A stretch of 64,000 bases of DNA from Bacteroidota bacterium (GTDB taxonomy: Bacteria > Bacteroidota > Bacteroidia > NS11-12g > UBA955). Shown in pieces: positions 53,698-62,940 of the stretch (position 1 is the stretch's first letter; every line of letters begins with the position of its first letter). Position numbers and translations under genes: made by a program. Under the pieces are notes generated by a model, which was not told where the DNA came from, did no database searches, and worked only from the letters and a program-made list of their open reading frames with translations. The stretch lies in contig JAMLHC010000004.1 in assembly GCA_023957335.1 (NCBI GenBank), positions 186,001 to 250,000 on the forward strand. Reading direction: 5' to 3'.

Positions 53698-54228
53698 GTG
53701 ATAGACGCACTCATATCTTCTAAAACACGTATTAAACTGCTGCTCAAATTCTTTTTGAACGCAAGTACCACTGCTTATTTGCGCGGATTGGAAGAAGAAT
53801 TTGGAGAGTCCACAAACGGAATCAGAGTTGAGTTAAACCGGTTGTCAGAAGCCGGCATGCTCAAGACCTTTTCCAAAGGAAACAAGAAGTTTTTTAAGGT
53901 AAATACCGGACATCCGCTTTTTCATGATTTACATAATATCGTCCTCAAATTTGTAGGACTTGACAAGATTGTAGAGTCTATCATAAACAGGCTTGGAGAC
54001 TTGGAAGAAGTATATGTAATCGGAAACTTTGCGCGCGGCTTGGACAGCGAAATTATTGACCTTGTTTTTGTGGGACAAGTGGACAAAAATTACTTGTTGG
54101 AATTGGTAGAAAAAGCTGAAAATAAAATAAATAGAAAAATTCGCTTTGTTACTTTTGACACGGCAGAATTTTCTATTGAAAAAATCAAAGACGGATTAGC
54201 TGAACCACTGCTGTTGTGGAAAAAGTAG
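53698..54228 (+). CDS. winged-helix regulator with nucleotidyltransferase-like C-terminal domain
   Basis: The 176-residue protein has an N-terminal winged HTH (residues about 8-70; LLKFFLNASTTAYLRGLEEE, then STNGIRVELNRLSEAGMLKTFSKGNKKFFKVN). The C-terminal domain (LEEVYVIGNFARGLDSEIIDLVFVG, then IRFVTFDTAEF) resembles a minimal nucleotidyltransferase fold in which the usual GSFARG/D-x-D residues are partly kept (GNFARG, D-x-E). Translation starts at GTG 53698. Such proteins often precede polysaccharide clusters of Bacteroidota, and this one is just ahead of the UpxY gene. Confidence 0.78.
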   Translation: MIDALISSKTRIKLLLKFFLNASTTAYLRGLEEEFGESTNGIRVELNRLSEAGMLKTFSKGNKKFFKVNTGHPLFHDLHNIVLKFVGLDKIVESIINRLGDLEEVYVIGNFARGLDSEIIDLVFVGQVDKNYLLELVEKAENKINRKIRFVTFDTAEFSIEKIKDGLAEPLLLWKK

Positions 54229-54325
54229 CTTAAAGCCGTTTTTGTAATATATTGAAAATGAACAGCCTGCTTGGTCAAATGTGACTGAGGAGGCGGAGCA
54301 GTGAAAGAAGGATAAAGAATTTTTT

Positions 54326-54868
54326 TTGATAAAAACGCCACTATTGCACATCTTAGACAAATACCTGATTTGGAATGCACTCTATCTGAAGTCCAGACAA
54401 GAAAAGAAAGTAGCAAGAGAATATGAAAAATTCGGACTTGATTTTTATCTGCCATTAGCAAAAAGACTGAGCGTTTGGTCTGACAGAAAAAAATGGGTTG
54501 AAGACCCTCTTTTTAGAGGATATATTTTTGTTCCGCAAAGGCTGAAAGATGCCGACAAATTTTTATACATACCGGGAGTCGTTGGTTATGTGAACTATAA
54601 CGGGAAGCGTGCAGAAATAAAGCAAGTTGAACTTAAAATCATTCAAGAGTTTATTGAAAAGGGGTATCATGTCGAAGCTGCTTCAAAAGAAGACTTGGAA
54701 AAAGGTGATAAAGTCGCAATAGCATCAGGTACATTGAAAGGATTAGAAGGAACCGTAATCGAATCGCAAGGAGAATCCTATTTTATGATAGCTGTAGAAG
54801 GAATCGGACAAGTGATAAAAGTAAAAGTTCCTAAAGAAGTTTTAATTAAAATGCCGGATGAAACATGA
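54326..54868 (+). CDS. UpxY-family transcription antiterminator (NusG-like)
   Basis: The 180-residue NusG paralogue has the NGN domain: WNALYLKSRQEKKVAREYEK, DFYLPLAKRLSVWSDRKKWVEDPLFRGYIFV (split near residue 57) and the C-terminal KOW domain KGDKVAIASGTLKGLEGTVIE. UpxY proteins are encoded first in Bacteroidota surface-polysaccharide operons and let RNA polymerase read through the long 5' leader. The start is uncertain: TTG 54326 is used, and the conserved part begins near WNALYLK. The short upstream region (54229-54325) is not recognised. Confidence 0.88.
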   Translation: MIKTPLLHILDKYLIWNALYLKSRQEKKVAREYEKFGLDFYLPLAKRLSVWSDRKKWVEDPLFRGYIFVPQRLKDADKFLYIPGVVGYVNYNGKRAEIKQVELKIIQEFIEKGYHVEAASKEDLEKGDKVAIASGTLKGLEGTVIESQGESYFMIAVEGIGQVIKVKVPKEVLIKMPDET

Positions 54869-54974
54869 AGATATTTTAGAACAATGTTCAGTACCCCTTT
54901 CTGGGGATTTTGACCAGAGTCAAATGACTTTTGAGAATATTGAAAAATTGCTAAATTCCGGATTGCAATCATAA
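54858..54974 (+). CDS. short ORF between the UpxY and phosphoethanolamine-transferase-like genes
   Basis: A 38-codon frame starts at an ATG overlapping the UpxY stop by 11 nt and ends 1 nt before the next start. It encodes an acidic, soluble peptide (MKHEDILEQCSVPL, then FDQSQMTFENIEKLLNSG). The fit between neighbours is tight, as for coupled genes, and composition is natural, but there is no family match and it could be coincidental. Confidence 0.4.
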   Translation: MKHEDILEQCSVPLSGDFDQSQMTFENIEKLLNSGLQS

Positions 54975-54975
54975 A

Positions 54976-56673
54976 ATGCGTGCTCTTATCTTTCTTTCGC
55001 TCTTTTTTCCCATTGCAATATGGTGGTACATCATGAGCAATTGTACGGTGTCACCGGTTTTGCCGGAGCGATTGATTTTTTTACATGCTTTATTTTATGC
55101 CTCAGCTTTATTATTGCCGACAAAAACATGGCGTTCGGTTTATATCAAAGGATTCTATGTTATTTCAACTTTCTTTATTTTTGTTGAAACCGCTTATGCC
55201 CTGATATACAAAGACACGATCACCACTTCCATTGCCTATATTTTATTAGAAACTAATTTTTCTGAAGCCAAAGGATATCTTAGCATCTATTTGAATTGGC
55301 AAATACTAATATTGTTCTTGGTTTATCTGATTCCTTCCATTTTTATTTTCAAAGGAGTGAGATGGTTGCTAAACAACAAAAATAAGAGTTCCACTTGGGA
55401 TATAAACGAAGGTATTAAAACAGAACAAACTAAGATTCCTTCTTTTTTAAAGAATCATGAAAAACGAATAAAGAAATCTTTTCTCTTTCTTTTCGCATCG
55501 CTTGGAACTATCATTTACATCAATGCCCATCATTTTGAGCATCATGTTCTGAATAAAATCATTACAGGGATTGAAATGTACAAAAAAGAATCTCGACAAT
55601 ATGCGGATTTTATTGCTAATTCAAAAGAAAGCAAGTTTCTAAACTCTGTTGTGAAACAAGCAGACTCTTCACGTAAAACCTTGATTTTTCTGATTGGAGA
55701 AGCGAGTACCCGAAGCCATTTTGGAATTTATGGATACTATCGCAATACCACACCCGGATTAGAAGCAATGAGCGGACAGCTTGCAGTTTTCCGAGACGTG
55801 ATAAGCCCGTTTAACAGCACCATTCCTTCTTTAGAAAATGTTTTGACTTTTGCATCCGTATCAAATCCGGAAGATATTCGGCAAGGAAGTATAGTTCAAT
55901 TAGTAAAAAATGCAGGTTTTAAAACCTTTTGGATTTCCAACCAAATTCCTTTGGGATTATATGAAACACTTGTAACCATGATTGGCAAAACAGCAGACCA
56001 AAGTTTTTTTATAAACATGGGAAGTGCGGAAGTGCAACACTCTTATGATGAAAATCTTTTTCCTTTTATTGAAAAAGCATTGGAAGACAAAGCTGCCAAA
56101 AAAGTAATCTTTGTTCATATTCTCGGCACTCATTCTCTTTATGATTTGCGATACCCGAAAGAATATCAAGTTTTTACAGATAAGCCCCAAACAAAATTTC
56201 CTTCTTCTAAGTCTCACGAAGTGATAAACCAATATGATAATGCAGTCTTATACAATGATTTTGTAGTGAGCCAAATTATTACCATCTTGAATGAACATGC
56301 TCAAACAGAAGAAGAACAGCATTTGATATACTTTTCTGACCATGGAGAAGAAGTGTATCAGACTATGAACTTTGAGGGACATGCAGATGCAATAGCTTCT
56401 CAACCAATGTTTGAGATTCCTTTTATTTATTGGTCCAACCAAAGTGAAAAAGTTCAGGAATATCAGGGTTATACCAACCGAGCTTATGTAAGCGATAATC
56501 TCATTTACTCTGTGGCAGATGTATTGAACATTAGTTTTGGTGGAATGACCCCCGAGAAAAGTATTTTTAGTGCAGCATTTATTGCAAAACCGCGTATGGT
56601 TAAGAATGGACAGGACTACGACAAACTTTTTTCTCAAAAAAACGAAAACACAAGCTTAGAATTAATCAAATAA
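54976..56673 (+). CDS. sulfatase-fold membrane enzyme, phosphoethanolamine-transferase-like
   Basis: The 565-residue protein has about five N-terminal membrane helices and a periplasmic alkaline-phosphatase-fold domain. LIFLIGEASTRSHFGIYGYYRNTTPG is the region of the metal and nucleophile site, FVHILGTHSLYD and YFSDHGEEVY supply further metal ligands. Family members modify lipid A or glycans with phosphoethanolamine. The usual nucleophile position after GE is Ala243 here, with S244 and T245 beside it. It begins 1 nt after the short ORF and precedes the sugar dehydrogenase gene. Confidence 0.82.
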   Translation: MRALIFLSLFFPIAIWWYIMSNCTVSPVLPERLIFLHALFYASALLLPTKTWRSVYIKGFYVISTFFIFVETAYALIYKDTITTSIAYILLETNFSEAKGYLSIYLNWQILILFLVYLIPSIFIFKGVRWLLNNKNKSSTWDINEGIKTEQTKIPSFLKNHEKRIKKSFLFLFASLGTIIYINAHHFEHHVLNKIITGIEMYKKESRQYADFIANSKESKFLNSVVKQADSSRKTLIFLIGEASTRSHFGIYGYYRNTTPGLEAMSGQLAVFRDVISPFNSTIPSLENVLTFASVSNPEDIRQGSIVQLVKNAGFKTFWISNQIPLGLYETLVTMIGKTADQSFFINMGSAEVQHSYDENLFPFIEKALEDKAAKKVIFVHILGTHSLYDLRYPKEYQVFTDKPQTKFPSSKSHEVINQYDNAVLYNDFVVSQIITILNEHAQTEEEQHLIYFSDHGEEVYQTMNFEGHADAIASQPMFEIPFIYWSNQSEKVQEYQGYTNRAYVSDNLIYSVADVLNISFGGMTPEKSIFSAAFIAKPRMVKNGQDYDKLFSQKNENTSLELIK

Positions 56674-56702
56674 AAAATCTAATAATTTAATAAATAGTAT
56701 TT

Positions 56703-58010
56703 ATGTCAAAACATAAAAAGATAGCAGTGATAGGCCTCGGATATGTAGGAATGCCACTCGCATTAGAATTTTCAAAACATCATCCGGTACTCGGATTTGA
56801 TATTAACAAAAACCGTATTGAAGAACTCAAACGCGGAGAAGACCATACCAAAGAAGCGGATACAGACGAGCTTAAAAAAGCGATTGCTCTTGGCGAACAT
56901 CACAAAGGCAATACTCAAGCAGAAGCACTTGGACTGACCTTTTCGTATAATGAAGAAGATTTAGAAAATTGTAATGTTTACATCGTAACTGTTCCAACTC
57001 CAATCAACAACTTCAAGGCACCCGACTTGACTCCACTCATCAAAGCATCTGAAACCATTGGCAAACATCTCAAAAAAGGAGATATTGTGATTTATGAATC
57101 AACAGTTTACCCGGGATGTACAGAGGAAGATTGTGTACCGGTTTTAGAAAAATTTTCCGGTTTGAAATTCAACCAAGATTTCTTCTGCGGATATTCACCG
57201 GAGAGGATTAACCCCGGAGACAAAGTAAACACACTGACCAAAATCAAGAAAGTAACCTCCGGTTCCACTCCCGAAATTGCGATTGAAGTAAACAATCTAT
57301 ATAAATCTATTATCACAGCCGGAACACATTTAGCTCCAAGCATGAAAGTGGCAGAGGCGTCCAAAGCGATTGAAAACGCCCAACGTGATTTGAATATCAG
57401 CTTTATGAACGAACTTTCTTTGATTTTTGAAAAACTTGGAATTGACACCACAGACGTAATTGAAGCAGCCGGAACTAAATGGAATTTCTTGAAATATAGA
57501 CCAGGATTAGTGGGTGGACACTGCATTGGCGTAGATCCATATTATTTGGCACACAAAGCAGAAGCAGTGGGATATTATCCTCAAGTGATTTTATCTGGCA
57601 GAAGAGTGAATGACAATATGGGCTTATTTGTTGCCAACAGAACCGTGAAACTGATGATAGAAAAAGGGCATAAAGTGAAAGGAGAAAATGTGTTGATTTT
57701 AGGAGTAACATTCAAAGAAAACTGCCCGGATATTCGCAATACCAAAGTAACTGACATTTACAATGAACTAACTCAATTTGGCTTAAACGTGGATGTATAT
57801 GACCCATGGGCTAGTGCAGATGAAGTGAAACATGAATACGGAATAAATTTGATTCCGGAAATCAACGGCAAAAAGTATAATGCAATCATCTTAGCAGTCT
57901 CTCACAATGAATTTTTGAGCTTAGACTTTGCAAAACTCTCCGAACCGGAAGCTGTGATTTTTGACACAAAATCATTCTTGCCACGAGAGATTGTGGATGC
58001 GAGGTTGTAG
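56703..58010 (+). CDS. UDP-sugar dehydrogenase (WbpA/TviB-like nucleotide sugar dehydrogenase)
   Basis: The 435-residue NAD-dependent enzyme oxidises C6 of a UDP-hexose, probably UDP-N-acetylhexosamine, to the uronic acid. It has GLGYVGMPLALEF (Rossmann), VTVPTPINNFKAPDLTPL, YESTVYPGCTEEDC, the catalytic Cys in GGHCIGVDPYYLAHKAE and NCPDIRNTKV in the C-terminal domain. The substrate is inferred from similarity to Vi-antigen and O-antigen dehydrogenases. It is part of the polysaccharide locus. Confidence 0.92.
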   Translation: MSKHKKIAVIGLGYVGMPLALEFSKHHPVLGFDINKNRIEELKRGEDHTKEADTDELKKAIALGEHHKGNTQAEALGLTFSYNEEDLENCNVYIVTVPTPINNFKAPDLTPLIKASETIGKHLKKGDIVIYESTVYPGCTEEDCVPVLEKFSGLKFNQDFFCGYSPERINPGDKVNTLTKIKKVTSGSTPEIAIEVNNLYKSIITAGTHLAPSMKVAEASKAIENAQRDLNISFMNELSLIFEKLGIDTTDVIEAAGTKWNFLKYRPGLVGGHCIGVDPYYLAHKAEAVGYYPQVILSGRRVNDNMGLFVANRTVKLMIEKGHKVKGENVLILGVTFKENCPDIRNTKVTDIYNELTQFGLNVDVYDPWASADEVKHEYGINLIPEINGKKYNAIILAVSHNEFLSLDFAKLSEPEAVIFDTKSFLPREIVDARL

Positions 58011-58363
58011 GGAGCTGAAGGCGTTAGGCTGAAGGGCACAGGCTGAAGGGATGTAGGCGGTAGAGTGTCCAACTGTCATGGTGCTTACGGTTTTTTCGAG
58101 ATGTCATGGTGAGTGATTTTGCTTTAGCAAAATTGTATCGAACCATGAATAGGAGGAATAATGATATCCAACTATGTGGGCACTTCGACTATCCTTCGAC
58201 TGCGCTCTGGACAGGCTTCTCAGCGACAGCTTTTCAATCAACTCTATTCAACACATTCTCAATACATTCATAAAAGCTAAGAAAATTGCTAATTACACGG
58301 AATGTGCTTATTACATTAAGCAAAATAAACTATATTTGCTGTTTCTATTAAGCAAAAAGAATC
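58011..58363. other. repeat-rich gap without gene
   Basis: No real gene. Just after the dehydrogenase stop the motif GGCTGAAGGG recurs (58029-58058), then a perfect stem ATTTTGC-TTTA-GCAAAAT lies at about 58115-58132 and a TTCGACT direct repeat at about 58187-58203. A TATATTTG box at 58331-58338 is a likely promoter element for the ATPase gene. The stretch looks like an insertion scar that separates the dehydrogenase from the exporter genes. Confidence 0.5.
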
Positions 58364-59560
58364 ATGAATGAACTCATTGATATATTTGAAAGGCAAATAG
58401 CAGCAACAGATATAACATTTGTTAGAAGTGTAATTTCTACAATAAATTGGAATGCCCGATTGATTGGGATACGTGGCGCAAGAGGAATTGGAAAGACTAC
58501 TTTGCTTCTGCAGTACATAAAGATAAACTTAACAAATGAACTAAATAAAGTCCTTTATGTAAGTTTAGATAATGTCTGGTTTAACAATAATAGACTCATT
58601 GATTTAGCAATAACATTTGAGAAATCCGGTGGTAAATACCTGTTTCTTGATGAAGTACATAAATATCCAAATTGGTCACAAGAGATTAAAAACATATATG
58701 ACACACTACCTTCTCTAAAAGTGGTATTTACCGGTTCTTCATTGTTGGAAATACTTAACTCTAGAGCTGATTTGAGCAGAAGAGCTGTAGTATATGAAAT
58801 GAAAGGATTGTCTTTTAGAGAATACTTGAGCATTGAAACGGGAGTTGAATTAAATACAGTTTCCTTAAATGATATACTTGAGAATAGTTCAGATGTTTCT
58901 CGTGATATTTTAAAAGAAATTAAGCCGTTTCAGTATTTTGAAGCATATCTAAAGTTTGGATATTATCCTTTTTACAAAGAAGAGAAAGAACTGTATTATT
59001 TGCGACTTGGAGAGGTGGTAAACCTTATGTTGGAAATTGAATTGCCAATGCTCAGAAAGGTAGAAGTTGCGTATATTCCTAAAATCAAACAACTTTTGTC
59101 AATCATTGCTTCTGCAGTTCCTTTTATTCCCAATGTTTCAAAACTGAGTCAGAAGATTGATATAAATAGAAATACATTATTATCATATTTCCATTATTTG
59201 GATGAGATAGGGTTGACACAGAATTTATTTAAAGAAAACACCGGAATAAGTCTTTTGCAAAAGCCAATGAAAGTCTTTTTGGAAAACACCAATCTAATGT
59301 ATCTATTAGCAAAGGAAAATACCAATACAGGAAACCTTAGAGAAACCTTTTTTGCAAATCAAGTTTCCTATCAAAATAGTATAAACTTCATAGAGCAAAC
59401 GGATTTTTTAGTAAATGAAAAATTCAAATTCGAAATTGGTGGTAAGAATAAAATGAATGAACAAATAAAAGACCTTGAAGACTCATTTTTGGTATTAGAT
59501 AATATTGAAATAGGACGCGATAGAACCATTCCGCTATGGCTATTTGGGTTTTTGTATTGA
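58364..59560 (+). CDS. AAA ATPase of the DUF4143/AAA_14 type
   Basis: The 398-residue ATPase has Walker A GARGIGKTTLL near residue 45, Walker B YLFLDEVHK around residue 90 and sensor-like VVFTGSSLLEI. A winged-helix region (ISLLQKPMKVFLENTNLMYLL) and a C-terminal nuclease-like domain (KFEIGGKNKMNEQIKDLEDSF) end the protein. DUF4143 ATPases are very common accessory genes of unknown role. The gene interrupts the polysaccharide locus, with its own repeat-rich upstream DNA, and a relict relative is at 35083-35352. Confidence 0.88.
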   Translation: MNELIDIFERQIAATDITFVRSVISTINWNARLIGIRGARGIGKTTLLLQYIKINLTNELNKVLYVSLDNVWFNNNRLIDLAITFEKSGGKYLFLDEVHKYPNWSQEIKNIYDTLPSLKVVFTGSSLLEILNSRADLSRRAVVYEMKGLSFREYLSIETGVELNTVSLNDILENSSDVSRDILKEIKPFQYFEAYLKFGYYPFYKEEKELYYLRLGEVVNLMLEIELPMLRKVEVAYIPKIKQLLSIIASAVPFIPNVSKLSQKIDINRNTLLSYFHYLDEIGLTQNLFKENTGISLLQKPMKVFLENTNLMYLLAKENTNTGNLRETFFANQVSYQNSINFIEQTDFLVNEKFKFEIGGKNKMNEQIKDLEDSFLVLDNIEIGRDRTIPLWLFGFLY

Positions 59561-59664
59561 AGTGATTAAGGTTTTCGCTCCTGTCGCTTTCGATACAACC
59601 TCACGCCTTCACCCTCCAGCCTATTGCATTAAAAACATACATATATAAATTTTAAAATTAAGAA

Positions 59665-60501
59665 ATGAATTGGACAACCGTTATCAAACCAAAATCAAAA
59701 TGGTATGACATAGACTTCAAATCCCTATGGCAGTACAGGGATTTGCTGATGCTCTTTGTGCGTAGAGATTTTGTGGCTGTATATAAACAAACTGTGCTGG
59801 GTCCCATTTGGTTCTTTGTACAACCAATCTTGACAACCATCACCTTTACATTCATCTTTGGGAATTTTGCAAAAATACCTACAGATGGAGTACCTCCCAT
59901 AATTTTTTATCTTAGTGGTCTTACATTTTGGAACTATTTTGCAGGTTGCTTGCAAGGAACTAGTAATACTTTTGTATCCAATGCAGGAATTTTTGGAAAA
60001 GTATATTTTCCGAGACTGATTACTCCAATTTCTATTACCATATCTAACCTCATAAAGTTTGGTATTCAGTTTCTTTTATTCTTAGCAGTATTCTTCTATT
60101 ATTGGGCAGACGGAGCGGTACAACCCAATTGGACTTTGGTTTTCTTGCCCTTGTTTATTGCGATGATGGCAGGTTTGGGATTGGGTTTTGGAATTTTAAT
60201 CAGCTCTTTAACCACAAAATATAGGGATTTTTCTTTTTTGGTAGGTTTTGGAATCCAGTTGTTGATGTATGCTTCTCCAATTATTTACCCTTTCAGTTTA
60301 TTAGAACCCAAATGGCGTATGGTGCTAAACCTCTTGAATCCGATGAGCTCCATTATTGAAGCATTAAAATATGGTTTTTTGGGACAAGGAGTTTTTAGCC
60401 CAACTTATTTGGCTATAAGCTTTTTGTATATGTGTATATTGCTATTCGTTGGAATAGTACTTTTCCATAGAGTAGAAAAAAGCTTTATGGATACGGTGTA
60501 A
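59665..60501 (+). CDS. ABC-2 type polysaccharide exporter permease (Wzm-like)
   Basis: The 278-residue membrane protein has the ABC-2 permease layout of six helices after an N-terminal DLLMLFVRRDFVAVYKQTVLGPIWFF. Central parts include FWNYFAGCLQGTSNTFVSNAGIFGKVYFPRLITP and FSFLVGFGIQLLMYASPIIYPFSLL. Wzm permeases export O-antigen or capsule chains with Wzt. It is 33 nt ahead of the ATP-binding partner. Confidence 0.92.
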   Translation: MNWTTVIKPKSKWYDIDFKSLWQYRDLLMLFVRRDFVAVYKQTVLGPIWFFVQPILTTITFTFIFGNFAKIPTDGVPPIIFYLSGLTFWNYFAGCLQGTSNTFVSNAGIFGKVYFPRLITPISITISNLIKFGIQFLLFLAVFFYYWADGAVQPNWTLVFLPLFIAMMAGLGLGFGILISSLTTKYRDFSFLVGFGIQLLMYASPIIYPFSLLEPKWRMVLNLLNPMSSIIEALKYGFLGQGVFSPTYLAISFLYMCILLFVGIVLFHRVEKSFMDTV

Positions 60502-60534
60502 AATATTAAATAAACGAGTTGACTTTGTAAAATA

Positions 60535-61824
60535 ATGAGTGAAGTAGTAATAAAAGTTGAAAATGTCTCCAAGCAGTATCGTTTGGGACAGGTTTCTTCC
60601 AAAACTCTTTCGGGAGATTTAAAGCGCTGGTGGTATAAGACCAGAGGTAAAGAAGACCCTTTTCTAAAAATTGGAGAGGTAAATGATAGGACTAAATCTG
60701 GACTATCAGAATATGTTTGGGCACTTAAAGATATTAATTTTGAAGTTAGACAAGGAGAAGTATTAGGAATTATTGGTAAAAATGGAGCAGGAAAGAGTAC
60801 TTTATTAAAACTACTTTCAAGAGTTACAACTCCAACAACGGGAGCCATGAGTATAAAAGGGCGTCTTGCTGCATTATTAGAGGTTGGAACAGGTTTTCAT
60901 CCAGAATTAACAGGAAGAGAGAATGTATTTTTAAATGGTGCAATAATGGGAATGAATAAAGCTGAGATTAAATCTAAATTTGATGAAATTGTTGATTTTG
61001 CCGGAGTTGAGAGATATATTGATACCCCGGTAAAAAGATACTCTTCAGGCATGCATGTTCGTTTAGGTTTTGCAGTTGCCGCACATTTAGAGCCGGAAAT
61101 CCTTATTGTAGATGAAGTGCTGGCAGTTGGAGATGTGGAATTTCAGAGAAAATGTCTTGGCAAGATGAAATCAGTAAGTGGTGAGGGAAGAACCGTATTA
61201 TTTGTGAGCCATAATATGGGGGCTGTCAAAACTTTATGTTCACGCGGAATATTATTAGAAGATGGAGTAGTAAAAACCGAAGGCACTGTCGATGAAATAG
61301 TAAATCACTATATTCAATCCAATATAGTACAAAGTTCAAATGGTCGTGCAATTATTGATGATAATGGAATAACAGGTACTGGTGAGGCCCGAATTTATTT
61401 TGTTGAACTAATCAATGAACTAAATGAATATTCTGATATTATTCTTTTTAAGGAGTCAATAAAATTGAATATTCATGTTGATTCTAAAATCAATCTGGAA
61501 TCATTGGCTGTAGATATTAAAATACTTGATAAAAATGCTAATTCATTATTTTATATTCAAAGCATAATGAGCGGTTATAAACTAGAATTAAAAAAAGGAA
61601 AAAATTATTTTTCAGTTGAAATCCCTAACTTCTTGTTACCTGGGGTATTCTATCTCTCCATAGGAATACATAATTCATCAACTTATATGACTATAGATCA
61701 ACATGAGGAAGTGTTGAGATTTGTAGTTGATAGTGCGGCAAGAGATGCATCAAATAGCTATAGGTCTCAATGGGTTCATGCTTCATCTCTTATAGAGGGT
61801 AAATGGTCAATGATGAACAATTAA
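60535..61824 (+). CDS. ABC transporter ATP-binding protein with Wzt C-terminal domain
   Basis: The 429-residue protein has an ABC ATPase domain (residues about 1-260) with Walker A GKNGAGKST, a signature YSSGMHVRLGFAVAAHLEPE, Walker B ILIVDEVLAVGD and the H-loop VSHNMG. Residues about 285-415 form a Wzt-type beta-sandwich that in known exporters recognises the modified end of the chain. It couples ATP to the upstream permease. The last bases lie 11 nt before the preferred aminotransferase start. Confidence 0.92.
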   Translation: MSEVVIKVENVSKQYRLGQVSSKTLSGDLKRWWYKTRGKEDPFLKIGEVNDRTKSGLSEYVWALKDINFEVRQGEVLGIIGKNGAGKSTLLKLLSRVTTPTTGAMSIKGRLAALLEVGTGFHPELTGRENVFLNGAIMGMNKAEIKSKFDEIVDFAGVERYIDTPVKRYSSGMHVRLGFAVAAHLEPEILIVDEVLAVGDVEFQRKCLGKMKSVSGEGRTVLFVSHNMGAVKTLCSRGILLEDGVVKTEGTVDEIVNHYIQSNIVQSSNGRAIIDDNGITGTGEARIYFVELINELNEYSDIILFKESIKLNIHVDSKINLESLAVDIKILDKNANSLFYIQSIMSGYKLELKKGKNYFSVEIPNFLLPGVFYLSIGIHNSSTYMTIDQHEEVLRFVVDSAARDASNSYRSQWVHASSLIEGKWSMMNN

Positions 61825-61835
61825 ATAAATCTTAT

Positions 61836-62936
61836 ATGCAAAATTTTATTCCAATCACCAGACCTTGGATAACGGAAGGTGATATCCAAGCTGTTACAGA
61901 TGTTCTTAGAACGGGAATGTTAGTTCAGGGAGCAAAAGTTGCTGAACTTGAATATCAAGTATCAAAATATTTGGGCACAAAAGAAGCTGTTGCAGTATCT
62001 AGTGGAACAGCTACTTTACACCTAATTCTAAAAGCTTATGGAATAAGCGAAGGTGATGAAGTTATTGTTCCGGCATTCTCTTTTGTTGCTACTGCCAATG
62101 TGGTTGAACTTGTTGGTGCAAAGCCTGTATTTGTAGATATAAATATAGAAACACTCAATATTGATATAGCTCGAATTGAGGAGAAAATAACGGATAGAAC
62201 TAAAGCAATCATTCCGGTACATGAATTTGGATTGGCATCTGATGCGAAAGCATTGATGCAGTTATGTGAGAAGTATAATTTATTATTGATTGAAGATGCA
62301 GCTTGCGCTTTGGGAGCCAGTTTGGAGCAAAAGAAAACAGGCACTCTTGGTAATGCTGCTTCATTCTCTTTTCATCCTAGAAAGGCGATTACTTCGGGGG
62401 AAGGAGGTATGATAGTTACCGATGATAGCGACTTAGCAGAAAAGTGTAGAATACTAAGAAATCATGGAATTGATTCTAATAAGGGAAAGACCGGATTTGT
62501 AGAGGCTGGATTTAATTATAGAATGACAGATTTTCAAGCCGCATTATTGCTTTCTCAGCTACCACGCTTAGAGGAGATTATGAGCGCAAAAGACAAGATT
62601 GTAGAAAGATATTTGAATGAGATAGTGCATCCTTCCATTGAGTTGCCGGTTATTCCTAAAGGATATAGACATTCTTGGCAGTCTTTTCATATTATTGTTA
62701 ATCATTTGAGCCAAACGGAAGCTGTAGAAAAATTGCGAAAGAGTGGTATTGGTGCTAATTATGGAGCACAATGTATTCCCGAAGTAGATTTCTATAAGAA
62801 CAAATATGGTTTTGAACCGGAGAAAGAGTTTCCAAACGCTCACAAAGCGTTTCACAAAGGTTTAGTTATTCCATTGTACCCTCAAATGACTTCAGAAGAA
62901 ATTACCCATGTTATTCAATCAATAAACAGTTTATAA
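61836..62936 (+). CDS. DegT/DnrJ/EryC1/StrS-family PLP-dependent aminotransferase
   Basis: The 366-residue enzyme aminates a nucleotide keto-sugar. It contains [35 protein letters not shown] and the PLP-lysine region [19 protein letters not shown], with [10 protein letters not shown] beyond. I chose ATG 61836 ([11 protein letters not shown]), the usual start for the family; an upstream ATG at 61803 would overlap wzt by 22 nt. With the epimerase it probably makes an amino sugar for the polysaccharide. Confidence 0.92.
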   Translation: MQNFIPITRPWITEGDIQAVTDVLRTGMLVQGAKVAELEYQVSKYLGTKEAVAVSSGTATLHLILKAYGISEGDEVIVPAFSFVATANVVELVGAKPVFVDINIETLNIDIARIEEKITDRTKAIIPVHEFGLASDAKALMQLCEKYNLLLIEDAACALGASLEQKKTGTLGNAASFSFHPRKAITSGEGGMIVTDDSDLAEKCRILRNHGIDSNKGKTGFVEAGFNYRMTDFQAALLLSQLPRLEEIMSAKDKIVERYLNEIVHPSIELPVIPKGYRHSWQSFHIIVNHLSQTEAVEKLRKSGIGANYGAQCIPEVDFYKNKYGFEPEKEFPNAHKAFHKGLVIPLYPQMTSEEITHVIQSINSL

Positions 62937-62940
62937 GAAA

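Noticed and set aside
58174-58371. 65-codon frame ahead of the DUF4143 ATPase gene
   Set aside because: It overlaps a promoter-like box and repeats and ends inside the next start region; no protein character.
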